Shown: piece after piece, positions 16,510-24,101 of the stretch | How positions within the stretch are numbered: the first letter of the stretch is position 1 | Layout: each line of letters begins with the position of its first letter | Program-made: the position numbers and the translations under genes | Notes under the pieces: generated by a model | Database searches by the model: none | Told to the model about the DNA's origin: nothing | What the model saw: the letters and a program-made list of their open reading frames with translations, nothing else | Source: Cohnella sp. GbtcB17 | GTDB taxonomy: Bacteria; Bacillota; Bacilli; Paenibacillales; Paenibacillaceae | DNA length: 44,405 bases | Direction of reading: 5' to 3' | NCBI RefSeq assembly: GCF_019091135.1 | Contig: NZ_JAGXJW010000067.1 | Location: forward strand, 1-44,405

Positions 16510-16537
16510 TTGTTTTCGACGAGGAGGATGAACCGCT

Positions 16538-17455
16538 TTGCGATCAATTTACGAGCAAATGCCGGCATTTCAGGAAGATGCTTGCGAGATTGCGTTGTTC
16601 AAGGCTAAGTGGCCGGACGGTTTTCGCTGCCCGCGTTGCGAGGGAACCGCGTATTATCACATTACTTCCCGGCGCAATCGGCTTTACGAGTGCCGCGTCT
16701 GCCATCATCAAACCTCTCTGACCGCCGGAACGATAATGGAGGGGACTCGCACACCGCTCGTAAAGTGGTTCAGCGCCTTGTATTTGATGCAAAAAGGGAT
16801 TTCCGCCAAGCTCCTGGCAGAGATTATTCAAGTGACTTACAAGACGGCATGGCTAATCAACCACAAGCTTCGGCATGCCATCCAAGTTTGGGACGAATCG
16901 AAACCTTTAAAAGGAGAATTGCGACTTTACGGCGATTTCTATGCGCGTCCGGCTATGAGCGGTGTATTCGATCCGCCCGATCAACGGGATCAGCCGGCAG
17001 TTGTAGGCGCTTCAATCGATCCTGAATCCGGCGAAGTGGCCGAAGTTAAGATTAAGCGGGTACCGCACGCACAATTCAGGCGGCGCTTATACGACGTCGA
17101 GTCCTACGGCACTTTCCTTTGGCGCCATGTGACGGATGTTCAATCCGAGATCCAAAGCATTGAAATCGTCAGACAGAGCGATAGCGAGGGAGTGACGGAG
17201 CTCGGTTTGATTTGGCGCGGGGTGATCGGCTGGCTGGCCAGAACGTTCGGGGGCATCGGTCCGAAGCATCTTCAAGCATACCTGGACGAATTTTGTTATC
17301 GAATCAACGCAGGCACGAGTGCGTTTGCTACGCTGTTAAATTTGTGCGGCATCACTCGAACAGTGACACTGCGCGGTCTGGTAAACAAGAGAAGAGCTGT
17401 GCGATCTGTGAGATGGACGGGAAAAACCAGCTTCAGGCAGCAAAAAGTTTCGTGA
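16538..17455 (+). CDS. IS1595/ISXO2-like transposase, divergent active site
   Basis: The 305-residue protein starts at TTG (16538) behind GGAGGATG. The N-terminal zinc-ribbon part has CPRCEG...YECRVCHHQTSLTAGTIMEGTRTPLVKWF, characteristic of IS1595-family transposases. The C-terminal GPKHLQAYLDEFCYRIN matches the ISXO2 domain end. The catalytic Asp-Glu-Thr-Tyr motif expected near residue 130 reads LYGDFYARP, shifting or removing the first Asp. The TDGW motif reads TDVQ. A glutamate (TELGLIWRG) is where the third acidic residue would be. The frame is intact, so the gene is either a diverged active transposase or one that has lost catalysis. Confidence 0.82.
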   Translation: MRSIYEQMPAFQEDACEIALFKAKWPDGFRCPRCEGTAYYHITSRRNRLYECRVCHHQTSLTAGTIMEGTRTPLVKWFSALYLMQKGISAKLLAEIIQVTYKTAWLINHKLRHAIQVWDESKPLKGELRLYGDFYARPAMSGVFDPPDQRDQPAVVGASIDPESGEVAEVKIKRVPHAQFRRRLYDVESYGTFLWRHVTDVQSEIQSIEIVRQSDSEGVTELGLIWRGVIGWLARTFGGIGPKHLQAYLDEFCYRINAGTSAFATLLNLCGITRTVTLRGLVNKRRAVRSVRWTGKTSFRQQKVS

Positions 17456-17456
17456 G

Positions 17457-17488
17457 GGAGCTTCGCGTCGCGAAAGTTTTCCCTTTTT
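17457..17488 (+). terminator. Terminator after the transposase gene
   Basis: An imperfect hairpin, GGGAG-CTTCGCG / CGCGAAAG-TTTTCCC, is followed directly by TTTTT just behind the stop codon. Confidence 0.65.
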
Positions 17489-17545
17489 AAATATGAATGG
17501 ATCGCTGCATTTACGAAATCCGAGAGTAGCTAGTGAGGTGGGCGA

Positions 17546-17728
17546 CCTGATCGAGAGGGATATCTCGGAAAAGGCGGATACGGCCCTTATTCAACGAAGG
17601 GCTCGACTGCTGAGGTCGGCTAAACAGGATGCTGGGATTGGTCTATGAAACGTCGAATAGGGGATTAGCTGCCTGCGAAATTTGTGTTTCGTACAGTCGC
17701 GCCTGAGCGAAGGGGATAACGTTGAAAC
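17546..17728 (-). repeat. Two inverted copies of the 27-bp repeat downstream of the transposase
   Basis: Minus-strand copies lie at 17546-17572 and 17702-17728. Each best matches its mirror partner upstream of the transposase (see 16332-16452), giving nested inverted pairs. Between them I see only a weak AGGGGAT echo near 17660. The whole gene-free stretch 17456-17950 consists of the transposase terminator, these repeats and the uvrA promoter region. Confidence 0.85.
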
Positions 17729-17828
17729 GGCAGAAACAGCAACTGTTTGGGTCGTGGGCGGTCGAATCGGTGTAAGGACCCATGAGTAGCGCTCTCCAAA
17801 GAACGCCGCGTATTGTTGGGATTTCCAT

Positions 17829-17857
17829 TTGCGAACCAGTTCGTCGGCAAGTATAAT
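17829..17857 (+). promoter_or_regulatory. Promoter of uvrA
   Basis: TTGCGA (17829-17834), a 17-bp spacer and TATAAT (17852-17857). Since a strong terminator follows uvrB, this is probably the main promoter of uvrA. Confidence 0.8.
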
Positions 17858-17864
17858 GAGATGA

Positions 17865-17876
17865 GAACACATATTC
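17865..17876 (+). promoter_or_regulatory. LexA/DinR-type SOS box at the uvrA promoter
   Basis: GAACACATATTC, identical to the box at the uvrB promoter, starts 7 bp after the -10. The surrounding bases (TATAATGA...GAGAACACATATTC) are also shared with uvrB. Confidence 0.75.
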
Positions 17877-17950
17877 TTATGTGATGGGAACGTGAACGGA
17901 GGCGGCGCGGAGAGCGAGCCCAGGCCGTTAACGACAGGAGGCTGTACGTT

Positions 17951-20815
17951 TTGGGAAGCGATCAGATCGTCATTAAGGGCGCCCGCGCCCACAACCTGAA
18001 AAATATCGACGTGACCATTCCGCGCGACAAGTTTGTCGTGCTGACCGGTCTGAGCGGATCGGGCAAGTCTTCGCTCGCGTTCGATACGATATACGCCGAG
18101 GGGCAGCGCCGGTACGTGGAGTCGCTCTCCGCCTATGCGCGCCAGTTCCTCGGACAGATGGACAAGCCGGACGTCGATTCGATCGAAGGACTGTCGCCGG
18201 CTATCTCGATCGACCAGAAGACGACCAGCCGGAATCCGCGGTCGACCGTCGGCACCGTGACGGAGATTTACGACTACCTGCGCTTGCTCTATGCGCGCAT
18301 CGGGAAGCCGCATTGCCCGGAGCACGGCATCGAGATTACTTCGCAGACGGTGGAGCAGATGGTCGACCGGATTATGGAGTATCCGGAGCGGACCCGACTG
18401 CAGATTTTGGCGCCGATCGTGTCGGGGCGCAAGGGCGAGCATACGAAGCTGCTGGCCGATATTCAGAAGCAAGGCTTCGTACGCGTGCGCGTGAACGGGG
18501 AGATCATGGATCTGTCCGAGCCGATCGTGCTGGAGAAGAACAAGAAGCACTCGATTGAGGTCGTCATCGACCGGATCGTCGTGAAGGAGGATGTCGCGAC
18601 GCGTCTGGCGGACTCGCTCGAGACGGGGCTCAAGCTGTCCGGCGGACAGATCATCGTGGACATCATCGACAAGGAAGAGCTGATGTTCAACTCTCATCTG
18701 GCCTGCCCTGTGTGCGGGTTTTCGATGGGCGAGCTGGAGCCGCGGCTCTTCTCCTTCAACTCGCCGTTCGGCGCTTGTCCGGATTGCGACGGGCTTGGCG
18801 TTAAGATGGTCGTCGATCCTGACCTGCTGCTGCACGACAAGAGCAAGAGCATCGAGCAGGGGGCCTTTTCCGCTTGGGCGGGGAGCACCTCGACGTATTA
18901 TCCGCAGTTTCTCGCTGCGGTGTGCAGCCACTACAAGATTCCGACCAAGGTGCCGGTATCCGAGCTGACGGACAAGCAGATGAAGCTGCTGCTGTACGGC
19001 ACGGGGCCGGAGAAGATCCGGTTCAAATATCAGAACGAGTTCGGCTATACGCGCGACGCGATGGTCCAGTTCGAAGGCGTCGTACCGAACCTGGAGCGTC
19101 GCTACCGGGAGACGGCATCGGATGGCATCCGCGAGTTTATCGAGGAGTATATGGGGGCCAAGCCTTGCGAGGGCTGCAAAGGAAAGCGCCTGAAGAAGGA
19201 AGCGCTGGCCGTTACGGTCGGCAGCCAGAACGTTGCTTACGTTACTGCGCTGTCGATCGGCGACGCGATGAGCTTCTTCGAGGCGCTCGAACTGAGCGCC
19301 AAGGACAAGCAAATCTCCAACCTGATCTTGAAGGAGATCAGCAGCCGCCTGGGCTTCCTGGTCAACGTGGGACTGGATTATCTCACACTCTCGCGTGCTG
19401 CGGGCACGCTGTCGGGCGGAGAGGCCCAGCGCATTCGGCTGGCCACGCAGATCGGATCGAGCTTGATGGGCGTCCTGTACATTTTGGACGAGCCGAGCAT
19501 CGGCCTGCATCAGCGGGATAACGACCGGCTGATCAAGACGCTGGAGCATATGCGGGATCTCGGCAATACGCTTATCGTCGTCGAGCACGACGAGGACACG
19601 ATGATGGCGGCCGACTATCTGATCGATATCGGGCCCGGCGCGGGCATTCACGGCGGGACCGTCGTGGCGCAAGGCACGCCCGAAGAGGTCATGCGCGACG
19701 ATAAGTCGTTGACTGGCGCTTATTTGAGCGGCCGTCAATTCATCCCGGTGCCGCTCAAGAGGCGCAAACCCGACGGCCGCTGGATCGAAGTGAAGGGTGC
19801 AACGGAAAACAACCTGAAAAACCTGAGCGCCAAGTTCCCGCTCGGCGTGTTCACGGCTGTGACAGGCGTATCGGGCTCGGGCAAGTCGACGCTCGTCAAC
19901 GAGATCTTGTACAAGACGCTCGCACGCGACTTGAACAAGGCGAAGGTGCGTCCGGGTCAGTACAAGGAGTTCATCGGACTGGAGCATTTGGAGAAGGTCA
20001 TCGACATCGACCAGTCTCCGATCGGGCGTACGCCTCGCTCGAATCCGGCGACTTACACCGGGGTGTTCGACGATATCCGCGATGTATTTGCGATTACGAA
20101 CGAGGCAAAGGTGCGCGGCTACAAGAAGGGACGCTTCAGCTTTAATGTGAAGGGCGGCCGCTGTGAAGCCTGCAAGGGCGACGGCATCATCAAGATCGAG
20201 ATGCACTTCCTGCCCGACGTCTATGTGCCTTGCGAAATATGCAAGGGCAAGCGTTACAACCGCGAGACGCTCGAGGTCAAGTACAAGGGCAAGAACATCG
20301 CGGAAGTGCTGGAGATGACGATCGAGCATGCGACGGAGTTTTTCCAGAACATCCCGCGTATCCATCGCAAGCTGCAGACGCTGCTTGACGTTGGCCTCGG
20401 GTATATGACGATCGGGCAGCCGTCGACGACGATGTCGGGGGGCGAAGCCCAACGCGTCAAGCTGGCGGCCGAGCTGCATCGCAGAAGCACGGGCAAGACG
20501 CTGTATATTCTCGACGAGCCGACGACAGGCCTTCACGCCCATGACATCGACAGGCTGCTTCAGGTGCTGCAGCGGCTGGTGGACTCGGGCGAGAGCGTGC
20601 TCGTTATCGAGCACAATCTGGACGTCATTAAGACGGCGGATTACCTGGTCGATCTCGGGCCGGAAGGCGGCAGCGGCGGCGGCACGATCGTGGGCGTCGG
20701 CACGCCGGAGCAGCTCGCGGCCAACGCGAAGTCTTACACCGGCAAATACCTGGGTCCCGTGTTGGAGCGGGATCGTGCGCGGACCGAAGCTGCAATGGCT
20801 ACGGTTGAAGCTTAA
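17951..20815 (+). CDS. uvrA: Excinuclease ABC subunit A
   Basis: UvrA is the DNA-damage-recognising ABC ATPase dimer that loads UvrB. The 954-residue protein starts at TTG (17951) with AGGAGG upstream. It has two ATP-binding halves: Walker A GLSGSGKSSLAFDT near the N-terminus and GVSGSGKSTLVNE in the middle, with signatures LSGGEAQRIRLA and MSGGEAQRVKLA. Zinc modules are CPVCG...CPDCDG, CEGCKG, and CEACKGDG...CEICKG. Length and motif set are complete. It is expressed from its own SOS-type promoter and ends at a terminator shared with no other gene. Confidence 0.97.
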   Translation: MGSDQIVIKGARAHNLKNIDVTIPRDKFVVLTGLSGSGKSSLAFDTIYAEGQRRYVESLSAYARQFLGQMDKPDVDSIEGLSPAISIDQKTTSRNPRSTVGTVTEIYDYLRLLYARIGKPHCPEHGIEITSQTVEQMVDRIMEYPERTRLQILAPIVSGRKGEHTKLLADIQKQGFVRVRVNGEIMDLSEPIVLEKNKKHSIEVVIDRIVVKEDVATRLADSLETGLKLSGGQIIVDIIDKEELMFNSHLACPVCGFSMGELEPRLFSFNSPFGACPDCDGLGVKMVVDPDLLLHDKSKSIEQGAFSAWAGSTSTYYPQFLAAVCSHYKIPTKVPVSELTDKQMKLLLYGTGPEKIRFKYQNEFGYTRDAMVQFEGVVPNLERRYRETASDGIREFIEEYMGAKPCEGCKGKRLKKEALAVTVGSQNVAYVTALSIGDAMSFFEALELSAKDKQISNLILKEISSRLGFLVNVGLDYLTLSRAAGTLSGGEAQRIRLATQIGSSLMGVLYILDEPSIGLHQRDNDRLIKTLEHMRDLGNTLIVVEHDEDTMMAADYLIDIGPGAGIHGGTVVAQGTPEEVMRDDKSLTGAYLSGRQFIPVPLKRRKPDGRWIEVKGATENNLKNLSAKFPLGVFTAVTGVSGSGKSTLVNEILYKTLARDLNKAKVRPGQYKEFIGLEHLEKVIDIDQSPIGRTPRSNPATYTGVFDDIRDVFAITNEAKVRGYKKGRFSFNVKGGRCEACKGDGIIKIEMHFLPDVYVPCEICKGKRYNRETLEVKYKGKNIAEVLEMTIEHATEFFQNIPRIHRKLQTLLDVGLGYMTIGQPSTTMSGGEAQRVKLAAELHRRSTGKTLYILDEPTTGLHAHDIDRLLQVLQRLVDSGESVLVIEHNLDVIKTADYLVDLGPEGGSGGGTIVGVGTPEQLAANAKSYTGKYLGPVLERDRARTEAAMATVEA

Positions 20816-20877
20816 TTTTAATTGCAGATCGACGCGAAGCGTGCACGTCCGGGAGGACCGGACTGCACTGCCGGAAG

Positions 20878-20925
20878 GCGGCGGGCATGGGAGCTTATGA
20901 AGCTGCCAGTGCTCCGCCGCTTTTT
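20878..20925 (+). terminator. Terminator after uvrA
   Basis: GCGGCGG and CCGCCGC form a 7-bp base stem, with an inner AGCTT/AAGCT helix, followed by TTTTT. A TATAAT (20928-20933) right behind it may be the -10 of rpiA. Confidence 0.75.
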
Positions 20926-20970
20926 GCTATAATGCTTGTATAAATCAGGAGAGCGGGAAAGGTGAGTCAT

Positions 20971-21663
20971 ATGGCAATCGATCCGAAACGATTGGCGGGC
21001 GAAGAAGCGGTCAAGCTTGTCGAAGAAGGAATGCTGGTGGGACTGGGGACGGGCTCCACAGCGTACTGGACGATTATGGATATCGGACGGCGTGTTAAGG
21101 AAGGCTTGAAAATTACGGCAGTTCCAACGTCAATTCGATCCGAAGAGCTGGCCCTTTCGCTTGGGATACCGTTGGTGCCTCTGGACGGCATTCCGCCGGG
21201 CGGCATCGATCTGACGATCGATGGCGCCGACGAGGCGGACGGAGACTTGAATTTGATTAAGGGCGGAGGCGGGGCGCTTCTGCGAGAGAAAATTATTGCC
21301 GCGCACAGCAAACGGCTGGTCATTGTCGCCGACGCTTCTAAAGCCGTGAAGACGCTGGGTAAATTCCCGCTGCCGGTCGAGATCGTGCCGTTTGGCTTCA
21401 AGCTGACGATGGGACGTCTGGAAGCGCTAGGCGGGCACCCTGAGCTGCGCCTGAGCGAGGGGGATGAGCCTTACGTGACGGACAACGGCAATTACATTGC
21501 GGACTGCCGTTTCGAAATCATCAAAGACGCGGCGGCGCTCGAGACGACGTTGAACCTCGTACCGGGCGTCGTCGAGAACGGTCTGTTCGTCGGCATGGCC
21601 GAACGCCTGATCGTCGGCCGCGAGGACGGCGCGATTAGCGTTCGGACGTGCAGATCGTTTTAG
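20971..21663 (+). CDS. rpiA: Ribose-5-phosphate isomerase A
   Basis: RpiA interconverts ribose-5-phosphate and ribulose-5-phosphate in the pentose phosphate pathway. The 230-residue protein is counted from the ATG at 20971, which follows AAAGGTGA; a GTG three codons upstream is also possible. Family motifs are GLGTGSTAYW, TIDGADEAD, KGGGGALLREK and the C-terminal VENGLFVGMA. The gene converges with ilvH, and their last four bases overlap. Confidence 0.96.
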   Translation: MAIDPKRLAGEEAVKLVEEGMLVGLGTGSTAYWTIMDIGRRVKEGLKITAVPTSIRSEELALSLGIPLVPLDGIPPGGIDLTIDGADEADGDLNLIKGGGGALLREKIIAAHSKRLVIVADASKAVKTLGKFPLPVEIVPFGFKLTMGRLEALGGHPELRLSEGDEPYVTDNGNYIADCRFEIIKDAAALETTLNLVPGVVENGLFVGMAERLIVGREDGAISVRTCRSF

Positions 21664-22136
21664 CGCGACATCGCGGTCTCGCCCGTACGGGCGACTTCCA
21701 AAATGCCATAGGCTTGAAGCAAGGTGAGCAGCGCATCGTTTTTCTCCCGGTCGCCGACGGCCTGGATCATCATCGTCTCGGGACCGACGTCGACGACCGC
21801 ACAGCGAAATGTCTCGACGAGGCCGCGGACGGCCGCTCTTGAATCTGGCTGTACCGACAGTCGAACGAGCATAAGCTCGCGTGCCACGGCGGGTTGGTCG
21901 CCGAGCGGCAAGACCGAAACGACGTCGATCAGCTTGCGCAACTGGCTGGCGATCTGTCCGAACTCGCGCTCGCTGCCGCGCACGGCGACAACGAGCCGCG
22001 AATGCCCTTCGCGTTCGGACGTGCCGACGGTGACGCTGTCGATGTTGTAGCCGCGACGCGAGAAGAGGCCGCTGACCCGTTGCAGGACGCCGGGACGGTC
22101 CCGCACGAGCACGTTCAGATATTGACGGTCGCTCAC
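21660..22136 (-). CDS. ilvH: Acetolactate synthase small (regulatory) subunit
   Basis: The 158-residue protein has an N-terminal ACT domain (LNVLVRDRPGVLQRVSGLFSRRGYNIDSVTVG) and a C-terminal ACT-like half. It binds valine-type effectors and activates the large subunit in branched-chain amino acid synthesis. The GTG start overlaps the end of ilvB by 4 bp (GTGA), so the two are translationally coupled. The TAA stop overlaps the rpiA stop on the other strand. The ilvC gene that often follows is absent. Confidence 0.95.
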   Translation of the reverse strand: MSDRQYLNVLVRDRPGVLQRVSGLFSRRGYNIDSVTVGTSEREGHSRLVVAVRGSEREFGQIASQLRKLIDVVSVLPLGDQPAVARELMLVRLSVQPDSRAAVRGLVETFRCAVVDVGPETMMIQAVGDREKNDALLTLLQAYGILEVARTGETAMSR

Positions 22137-23980
22137 TGTTTCTCCTCCTTCTTTTCCCCATACAAGTCCGGGTCTCCGAGCAGCATGTCTTGCAGTCGCT
22201 CTCCCTGCGGCACCATAGGATAGACGAGCTCGTCTTTGTCGACGACGAAGTCGATGAGCACCGGACCGTCCGTCGCCAGCGCTTCCGCCCAGACGGCTTC
22301 GGCTTCTTGCTTGTTCGATGCGCGCAGCCCCTTCACGCCGTAAGCTTCGGCCAGCAGCACGAAATCCGGACTGCCGCCGAGGTCGATGTGGCTATACCGG
22401 CCCTCGTAGACAAGCTCCTGCCACTGCTTGATCATGCCGAGCGTCCGGTTGTTGATGACAACGATCTTCACCGGGATGCGGCGAATCGCGCAGACGGCCA
22501 GCTCCTGGGCGCACATCTGCATACCTCCGTCCCCGTTGACGGAGACGACGAGACGGTCGGGATTGCCGATCTGGGCGCCGATCGCCGCCGGGAAGCCGAA
22601 GCCCATCGTGCCGAGCCCGCCCGAGGTGATCAGCGTGCGCGGACGGTTGAAGCGGCCGTACTGGGCTGTCCACATCTGGTGCTGGCCGACATCGGTCGTG
22701 ACGATCGCGTCCCCGCCAGTCGTGCGGGCGATCATCTCGATGACGTACTGCGGCTTCAGAACTTCGTCGGAGTCGCGGTAGCGGAGCGGAAAGTCTTTTT
22801 TCCACGCGGATAGAAGGGACAGCCAACTGCGAACCGCGGGAGAGATGGCGTCGGCCTCGCGGGGACGCTCGGCAGCGTCCAGATCCAGCGCGCGATTCAA
22901 GGCGGACAGTGCCAGGCGAGCGTCGCCTTGAACCGGATAGTCGACCTGCACCAGCTTCCCGATCTCCGCGGCATCGATCTCGATATGCGCGATGGCGGCA
23001 CGCTGGGCGAAGCCGTCGAGCCGCATCGTCACGCGGTCGTCGAAGCGCGCGCCGGCCGCGATGAGCAGGTCGCAATGCAAAATCGCCTGATTTGCCGCAT
23101 ACGTGCCGTGCATGCCGAGCATGCCGAGCCACAGCGGATCGTCGGCGGGCAACGCACCCATGCCCATGAGCGTCGTCGTCACGGGAATGCCGGCGCCCTG
23201 CGCCAGCTGCGCAAGCTCATCGGCAGCGCCGCTCTGGATGATGCCGCCTCCGGCGAGCAGCAGGGGTCGCTCGGCCTTTCGGATAGCCGCGGCCAGCGCC
23301 TTGACGCTGTTCTCGTCCGGAGGGACGGGAGCCAGCAAGGACGGCGGCAGATCGAGCTGCTCGGGGTAGATGAACTCGGCGCTAGCCGCAGATACGTCTT
23401 TGGGGATGTCGACGATGACCGGTCCGGGCCTGCCGGACGCCGCGATCGCGAACGCCTCGCGTATCGTACGGGCCAAATCCTCGACCTGCGTGACGAAAAA
23501 TCCATGCTTCGCGATCGGCTGCGTAATGCCGATAATATCGGCTTCCTGGAACGTGTCGGTGCCGATCAGCGACGTCGCGACATTGCCGGTGATGACGACG
23601 AGCGGCACCGAGTCCATATGCGCCGTAGCGATGCCTGTGACAAGATTGGTCGCTCCGGGACCCGACGTGGCAAGGCACACGCCCGTCCTGCCCGTCGACC
23701 GGGCGTAGCCGTCCGCGGCGTGCACGGCGCCCTGCTCGTGTCGCGTCAGCAGATGCCGGAAGTCCGGATTGCCGTGCATCGCGTCGTAAATATAAAGAAC
23801 GGCCCCGCCCGGATAGCCGAATACGCATTCGACGCCTTCGAGCAGGAGCATGCGCAGCAAAATCTCGGAGCCGCTGATCCGCTCCCTGCGGAGGAGCCGC
23901 TGCCGCAAAGCCTCGCCTGTGTCCGTTGTTTCGATCCGTTCCGCTGCTTGCACTATTTCCATCGCTTCTATCGGTTCCAT
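22133..23980 (-). CDS. ilvB: Acetolactate synthase large (catalytic) subunit
   Basis: The 615-residue ThDP- and FAD-dependent enzyme condenses two pyruvates, or pyruvate and 2-oxobutyrate, into acetohydroxy acids. It shows GYPGGAVLYIYDAM, catalytic Glu82 in RHEQGAVHAADGYAR, and the ThDP-binding VNGDGGMQM...NNRTLGM. It carries about 35 extra residues before the usual start; GGAGG stands 10 bases before the ATG. The upstream gap of about 120 bp has no T-box or attenuator structure that I could see, unlike many Firmicute ilv operons. Confidence 0.96.
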   Translation of the reverse strand: MEPIEAMEIVQAAERIETTDTGEALRQRLLRRERISGSEILLRMLLLEGVECVFGYPGGAVLYIYDAMHGNPDFRHLLTRHEQGAVHAADGYARSTGRTGVCLATSGPGATNLVTGIATAHMDSVPLVVITGNVATSLIGTDTFQEADIIGITQPIAKHGFFVTQVEDLARTIREAFAIAASGRPGPVIVDIPKDVSAASAEFIYPEQLDLPPSLLAPVPPDENSVKALAAAIRKAERPLLLAGGGIIQSGAADELAQLAQGAGIPVTTTLMGMGALPADDPLWLGMLGMHGTYAANQAILHCDLLIAAGARFDDRVTMRLDGFAQRAAIAHIEIDAAEIGKLVQVDYPVQGDARLALSALNRALDLDAAERPREADAISPAVRSWLSLLSAWKKDFPLRYRDSDEVLKPQYVIEMIARTTGGDAIVTTDVGQHQMWTAQYGRFNRPRTLITSGGLGTMGFGFPAAIGAQIGNPDRLVVSVNGDGGMQMCAQELAVCAIRRIPVKIVVINNRTLGMIKQWQELVYEGRYSHIDLGGSPDFVLLAEAYGVKGLRASNKQEAEAVWAEALATDGPVLIDFVVDKDELVYPMVPQGERLQDMLLGDPDLYGEKKEEKQ

Positions 23981-24101
23981 CGTTCGAACGCCTCCTTCGG
24001 CTGTGCTAAGCCGAGCGTATCACGGCCGAGGCGGGAGAGACGCTATCCTTTCGGATACATTGATAGTATACTTTTCGATAAAAAAGGAAGGGGACTTGGG
24101 C

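Larger units (their letters stand above)
16426..17572 (+). mobile_element. Putative IS1595/ISXO2-like insertion element
   Basis: The inner inverted pair, 16426-16452 and 17546-17572, shares 18 of 19 bases of ATATCCCTCTCGATCnGGT. It brackets a single transposase gene, giving a unit of about 1.15 kb, a size usual for one-gene IS1595-family elements. The gene lies 85 bp from the left and 90 bp from the right repeat. The element sits between uvrB and uvrA, which are adjacent in B. subtilis. I could not find a convincing target-site duplication, so the exact ends are uncertain. Confidence 0.55.

Noticed and set aside
17591..20614. A 1007-codon open frame on the minus strand across uvrA
   Set aside because: It lies opposite a complete uvrA, has no family motifs and is rich in Arg, Leu, His and Asp, as expected from antisense of GC-rich coding DNA.
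23981..24101. T-box or attenuator leader before ilvB
   Set aside because: The gap is only about 120 bp and shows no T-box sequence, leader peptide or terminator hairpin.
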